The notes under the pieces were generated by a model. That model was not told where the DNA came from. It searched no databases and saw nothing but the letters and a program-made list of their open reading frames with translations. Positions 61,640 through 64,000 of a DNA stretch of 64,000 nucleotides are shown here, in pieces. Source of the stretch: Corynebacterium meridianum (GTDB lineage: Bacteria > Actinomycetota > Actinomycetes > Mycobacteriales > Mycobacteriaceae); contig NZ_JAEIOS010000015.1 in the NCBI RefSeq assembly GCF_016342265.1, positions 62,001 to 126,000 on the forward strand, given 5' to 3'. Within the stretch, counting starts at the first letter, position 1. Each line of letters starts with the position of its first letter. The position numbers and the translations under genes were made by a program.

Positions 61640-62584
61640 TGATTAATTGTCAAGTTTCAGCTGTCCCGCTGGAAACAGATGCAAATAGGGATAGTTGCAT
61701 GGGCTCAACGCCCCCCAAATGGGGGTGACTGTATGGGGTTGCGTTCTGTTCCCGGTATCTGACACCCGGTCTGTGTGCGATGGATGCGGGTGTTCCGGAT
61801 CCGCCGCGTTCCGGAAACGTGGTGCGGTGCCGCAGTATGGCGGTAGCGACCGGTCCTGTCCGTGTCTTGCCCATTTCCGGGGTGGAAACGGGCCGATGTC
61901 CGGCGTCCTGTGAAGTGGCGGTTCGTCTATGGGCCTGCTCCGCAAAATCTGGGCGTGCCGGGATCGGGCCCGGATCTCCATATGTTGACATTGTCGACCA
62001 CTGCTCACAGCGCCATCGGTGGGCTCGTCGGGTGTTTGACGGTCCGTGCGGAACGGGGCGTGTTGACCGTGTGGAGCTGGCGCCTGCACTTCATCGGCGG
62101 GATGCTCAAGTGGCTTCGGTCAGTTACAGCTTAATGATGTCGTCGTTGTGGGAGTTCCGTCGCAACGCCTCCTCGGGCGTGGCGGTGCCGGTCTTTTCCG
62201 CTGTTGCCACCGATAGTTCATCGAGTCGGCGGTGATGTGGGGTGTTTGAGCGTTCTGCCACCTGCTGGGGCGGTTGGCGGGCGGCGTGTTGATCCTTGCC
62301 AACCGTCGTTGAGCTGCAGGATGTCTTACCTTCCGCGGGCACGTGTCGGCGGTATGGCCCGGTACGTGTCGAGCAACCGGCGTTCCCGGTCGTGTGGGGG
62401 AGCTGGCTGGTGCCGATCCCTGGCATGGCCCGTGATCACTGTTCTCGGACCCAGCGCTGTGTCGGTCTCCGCGGACTGTCCCGAGCGGTCTCGACACTGT
62501 TCGCCGAAGGTGGTAGCTGTAAAGCCGTGCCTGTGGAGGGGCCGTTGTGGATCTTTGATCTCAGGGGTTTCTCTACGCCGTCGA
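61640..62584. other. About 945 bp without a clear gene
   Basis: The sequence is less G+C-rich than the core. Frames on both strands lack recognisable domains. One minus-strand piece (62124-62240) reads LDELSVATAEKTGTATPEEA and ends NDDIIKL before a stop, like the tail of a small antitoxin; it lacks a good start. The repeat CCCCCCAAATGGGGG near 61711 can form a small hairpin. No RNA gene seen. Confidence 0.4.
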
Positions 62585-62608
62585 TCTCTGTTACAGTTAT
62601 TACAGAGA
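62585..62608 (+). promoter_or_regulatory. Palindromic operator/promoter of the HTH gene
   Basis: An inverted repeat with arms TCTCTGT and ACAGAGA (62585-62591 and 62602-62608) spans the likely -10 (TATTAC, 62599-62603 region). It lies just before the AAGGAGAG ribosome binding site, so a repressor bound here would block transcription. Auto-repression by the next gene product is likely (inference). Confidence 0.6.
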
Positions 62609-62618
62609 AGGAGAGAGT

Positions 62619-63050
62619 ATGGCTACCAAAGCACCCATCCACGTCGATCCCACCAAGGTCGCACAGTCTGAGGTTGACGCAGTGGTCGACCTCCTGAACA
62701 ACCTACCCCTTGACTCCGAGCTGCGTGGCTTTCTGCAGTCAGTCATCGACGCAAACCATCGTGGCGCGGTGGTCACCGCTTTCGCGCAGGACTCCGAGTT
62801 TTCGCCCAATCAGGCGGCCAAAGTGCTTGGCATGAGTCGACCTCATCTGCTGAAGTTCATCCGCAATGGGGTGCTGAAGTGCCGTCGCGTCGGCACACAT
62901 CAGCGTATTTCCTACGAGGATCTCATGGACTTCAAGATGCGTCGCGAACAGGCCTCCAAAGATGTCGCGAAGGCTCTGGCTACGGATCTGTGCCCCTCGC
63001 GGCAGATTTCGCTCACCGATGAAGATATGGCGGAACTCGACAATCTCTAG
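62619..63050 (+). CDS. Excisionase-type HTH protein (antitoxin-like)
   Basis: 143 residues. An N-terminal helical region (1-55) precedes a MerR/excisionase-like winged HTH at about 62-112 (FSPNQAAKVLGMSRPHLLKFI, then RVGTHQRISYEDLMDFKM). A C-terminal acidic end (LTDEDMAELDNL) could bind a partner. Proteins of this shape are often antitoxins encoded upstream of a PIN-domain toxin. No PIN-like frame follows in the next 900 bases, so it seems orphaned. AAGGAGAG before the ATG is strong. Confidence 0.8.
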   Translation: MATKAPIHVDPTKVAQSEVDAVVDLLNNLPLDSELRGFLQSVIDANHRGAVVTAFAQDSEFSPNQAAKVLGMSRPHLLKFIRNGVLKCRRVGTHQRISYEDLMDFKMRREQASKDVAKALATDLCPSRQISLTDEDMAELDNL

Positions 63051-63938
63051 CTGTACTCCCTGCTGAAATTGCAAATATGAATCAGTGGAGTCAGGGTCCC
63101 CGGTAGTGGTTTCGGCTCGAGGAAACCCCTGTCGTCATGAAGTGCACGTGGGTCGCTTTCCCGGCATCTTCACTCTTGTGGATGTGCGCGTGAACCCACC
63201 CGGTTCCCAGAGAATTGATCAACGGTTTAACTTCATGGTTGGCCTCGTGAGTGCTGTGACCGGGTGAAACGATGGGTCACCGTATCGTTGATGTCGGCGC
63301 GATGATCGTGCGGCTGTCGACAGGACCGTTGTTGATAGTCGACCCGGGAAGATACTCCGAGAGGGGTAACGAGCCATGTGTGCACATGATTCCGGCCCCG
63401 GATCCGGATTCTCTCGTCCGCCAGGAATGGAGGCATCTTGGCTGGACGTCCGCAGCTACCGTGTTTCCCGGTACGGTCCAGGATGCGCCGAACACGGATG
63501 TGCCACTGTCACCTGCTGTTCGGAATCCGACCGAGATTTGATATCAGCGTCGATCGTGGTCCCGCGAGCAGAACCCATTTACTACGCCACCGGCAACTTG
63601 CGGACCGTGAACCGTCGGCTTGATTGGTGCACACCAGTTGAAGGATCGCCCGATGCGCTGGAGTTTGGCGCACCGTAGCTCGTGGACTGTCACCCAGACG
63701 ATGGACGATACATTGAGACCACCGCCGGCGTCATGGGTCAAGGTAGCCGGCATGTCGGCGCTCGGTGTGCCACGCCGGCCTGCATGGACAGCCCGATGAC
63801 CCCTTGTTCTTTCCCGACAATTCTTCGGCGTACCACCCTTTTTCAGGGTACTCGTCGATGTGGCTGATCCTGTTTAGTTACAGACCAAGGTCTTCCTCCG
63901 CATGCCTATGCCTATCGCAACCCAATCGGTATGTATCT
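63051..63938. other. About 890 bp without a clear gene
   Basis: Short frames on both strands give no recognisable product. No transposase, integrase, PIN toxin or tRNA is seen. The composition is lower in G+C than the rest of the window. Confidence 0.4.
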
Positions 63939-64000
63939 CTAGGATTCAAGTTTCCTGACGATGTCCAGAAGCGACTGGACATTGGGCTCGATGGACTCAC
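63939..64000 (-). CDS. C-terminal end of a minus-strand gene (runs off the window)
   Basis: From 63998 downward the minus strand reads ESIEPNVQSLLDIVRKLES and then TAG (63941-63939). This is a clean amphipathic helix with a natural C-terminus, unlike chance frames nearby. Most of the gene lies beyond the right edge, so no family can be given. Confidence 0.4.
   Translation of the reverse strand, partial: ESIEPNVQSLLDIVRKLES

Noticed and set aside
61700..61740. CCCCCC run considered as a 6C-type RNA
   Set aside because: Only one C-run and one weak hairpin are present, whereas 6C RNA has two C-loops.
63051..63700. Search for a PIN-domain toxin after the HTH gene
   Set aside because: None of the frames carries the LLDTN-type start or acidic quartet of PIN domains.

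Overview
The window reads as a high-G+C (about two thirds by eye) mycolic-acid-forming actinobacterium, most likely a Corynebacterium. It carries UDP-galactopyranose mutase, GlfT2, UbiA-type phosphoribosyltransferase, two mycolyltransferases, a cutinase-like lipase, FadD32, Pks13, AccD4, an MmpL3-type transporter and an AftD-type arabinofuranosyltransferase. All of these are cell-envelope genes of Corynebacteriales. The gene order is two mycobacterial synteny blocks (recalled as Rv3799c-Rv3813c and Rv0206c-Rv0237) fused into one long cluster, as in other corynebacteria. Short lipoprotein-type extras, TANNNT -10 boxes and several apparently leaderless starts also fit this genus.

Layout. 0-10.3 kb: end of a HAD phosphatase, a TetR regulator, a PGRP/LGFP amidase (-), glf, a TPM-domain membrane protein (-), then the overlapping glfT2 - PAP2 phosphatase - ubiA operon for arabinogalactan. 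The aftB gene expected after ubiA is absent. 10.4-24 kb: mycolate synthesis and transfer (short mycolyltransferase, PS1-type mycolyltransferase with LGFP repeats, lipoprotein, cutinase-like enzyme, fadD32, pks13, accD4). 24-26.9 kb: small accessory genes, including a membrane protein/XRE pair, a 33-residue ORF with a strong ribosome binding site, and a DUF3054 protein.

26.9-37.4 kb: a self-contained amino-sugar locus with divergent arms. The minus arm has nagA, a DeoR regulator, a class II aldolase, a PfkB kinase and an AgaS-like SIS protein. The plus arm has a three-gene ascorbate-type (UlaABC-like) PTS, a second SIS protein and a 488-residue secreted protein of unknown family. The enzymes match the N-acetylgalactosamine route (deacetylation, deamination/isomerisation to tagatose-6-P, phosphorylation, aldol cleavage), but the transporter is of a family normally linked to ascorbate. 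This is the most interesting part of the window. It sits between accD4 and mmpL3, which I recall as near neighbours in C. glutamicum.

37.5-44.8 kb: UPF0104 membrane protein, mmpL3, NYN-domain protein and trmB (all -), then pckG (+). 45-47.3 kb: a sortase-anchored adhesin gene (LAQTG) broken by four one-base frame breaks, each at a homopolymer. 47.4-53.3 kb: methyltransferase, GT4 glycosyltransferase, polytopic membrane protein, DUF3068 protein and acyltransferase. 53.4-54.1 kb: a frameshifted Abi-like gene. 54.1-61.6 kb: aftD, DUF2613 protein, universal stress protein, LpqI/NagZ-type lipoprotein, VanW protein, small XRE regulator. 61.6-64 kb: a visibly less G+C-rich, gene-poor accessory stretch with one helix-turn-helix gene under a palindromic operator, and the last codons of a minus-strand gene running off the end.
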